From: Halomonas sp.
GTDB taxonomy: Bacteria > Pseudomonadota > Gammaproteobacteria > Pseudomonadales > Halomonadaceae
Direction: 5' to 3'
Length of the DNA stretch: 7,018 nucleotides
Assembly (NCBI GenBank): GCA_003560175.1
Contig: PWIZ01000114.1
Span: 1-7,018 of the forward strand
Part shown: positions 6,933-7,018 of the stretch, one piece after another
How the letters are laid out: every line of letters begins with the position of its first letter
How positions within the stretch are numbered: position 1 is the stretch's first letter
Notes under the pieces: generated by a model
The model's database searches: none
What the model saw: only the letters and a program-made list of their open reading frames with translations
Told to the model about the DNA's origin: nothing
Program-made: the position numbers and the translations under genes

Positions 6933-7018
6933 TCAAGGCGATTCTAACGCAAGGCAGTCGGCTCCGACACCGCCCCACCGCCAGGGCTGCCGCCGCAGGC
7001 TGTCAACGGGCCGCCCCG
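6933..7018 (-). CDS. Possible C-terminal end of ComEC/Rec2 (partial)
   Basis: A frame enters from the right edge with its first full codon at 7016 and stops with TGA at 6935-6933, leaving 27 codons (residues ...RPVDSLRRQPWRWGG...ALESP). The Arg/Trp-rich stretch resembles the end of ComEC, the inner-membrane channel for DNA uptake, whose C-terminus often reads like RRQPRYW. From memory comEC lies just upstream of exbB in Pseudomonas and related genera, which is the main support. Another - strand frame runs open to a TAG at 6945-6943 but is low-complexity Gly/Ala. The fragment is too short to prove the family, so no symbol is given. Confidence 0.4.
   Translation of the reverse strand, partial: GRPVDSLRRQPWRWGGVGADCLALESP
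6941..6970 (-). promoter_or_regulatory. Possible sigma-70 promoter for the exbB-murB operon
   Basis: TAGAAT (6941-6946) matches the -10 consensus at five of six bases, and is notable in such GC-rich DNA. The best -35 is poor: GTGTCG (6965-6970) with an 18-base spacer matches three of six. Transcription would begin near 6934, leaving about 44 bases before the exbB ATG. If the comEC fragment is real, this box overlaps its last codons. The operon may also be read from comEC or beyond. Confidence 0.3.

Noticed and set aside
7001..7006. Exact TTGACA on the - strand as a -35 box
   Set aside because: No acceptable -10 hexamer lies 16-18 bases downstream; the good TAGAAT is more than 50 bases away.

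Overview
The window is a high-GC piece of a Gram-negative chromosome. It holds the 3' end of one gene on the + strand (ribonuclease E) and, converging on it, a tightly packed run of envelope genes on the - strand. The gene set (LPS core/lipid A synthesis, lipid A export, an ExbB/ExbD motor, peptidoglycan precursor synthesis), the Ala/Lys/Pro/Glu-rich RNase E tail and the gene order point to a gammaproteobacterium. From memory of gene orders, a Halomonas-like member of the Oceanospirillales fits best; Pseudomonas has a similar block. The genus is inference, not proven by the sequence.

Layout on the + strand: 1-333 is the C-terminal end of rne, mostly in-frame tandem repeats followed by an Arg-rich end. 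At 348-383 lies a perfect 36-bp palindrome that probably ends transcription from both sides.

Layout on the - strand, in transcription order from right to left: a 27-codon fragment that may be the C-terminus of ComEC (7016-6933); exbB (6890-6192); exbD (6195-5728); msbA (5731-3971); lpxK (3974-2919); a small Trm112/YcaR protein (2908-2699); kdsB (2699-1914); a low-molecular-weight protein tyrosine phosphatase (1914-1438); and murB (1441-416). Start and stop codons overlap by 1 to 4 bases at every junction from exbB to murB, except lpxK/ycaR, which are 10 bases apart with the ribosome binding site overlapping the lpxK stop. This strongly suggests one translationally coupled operon.

The genes share one theme, building the cell envelope. 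KdsB activates Kdo for the LPS inner core, LpxK phosphorylates the lipid A precursor at the 4' position, MsbA flips core-lipid A across the inner membrane, and MurB makes UDP-MurNAc for peptidoglycan. ExbB/ExbD form a proton-driven motor. The phosphatase may act in regulation, but its target cannot be read from the sequence.

No mobile element, CRISPR array, tRNA or rRNA was seen, and I found no sign of an undescribed system. Points worth a second look are the rne repeats, the palindrome between the convergent genes, a perfect hairpin at the end of lpxK at the only uncoupled junction, and the placing of the ExbB/ExbD pair directly upstream of msbA.
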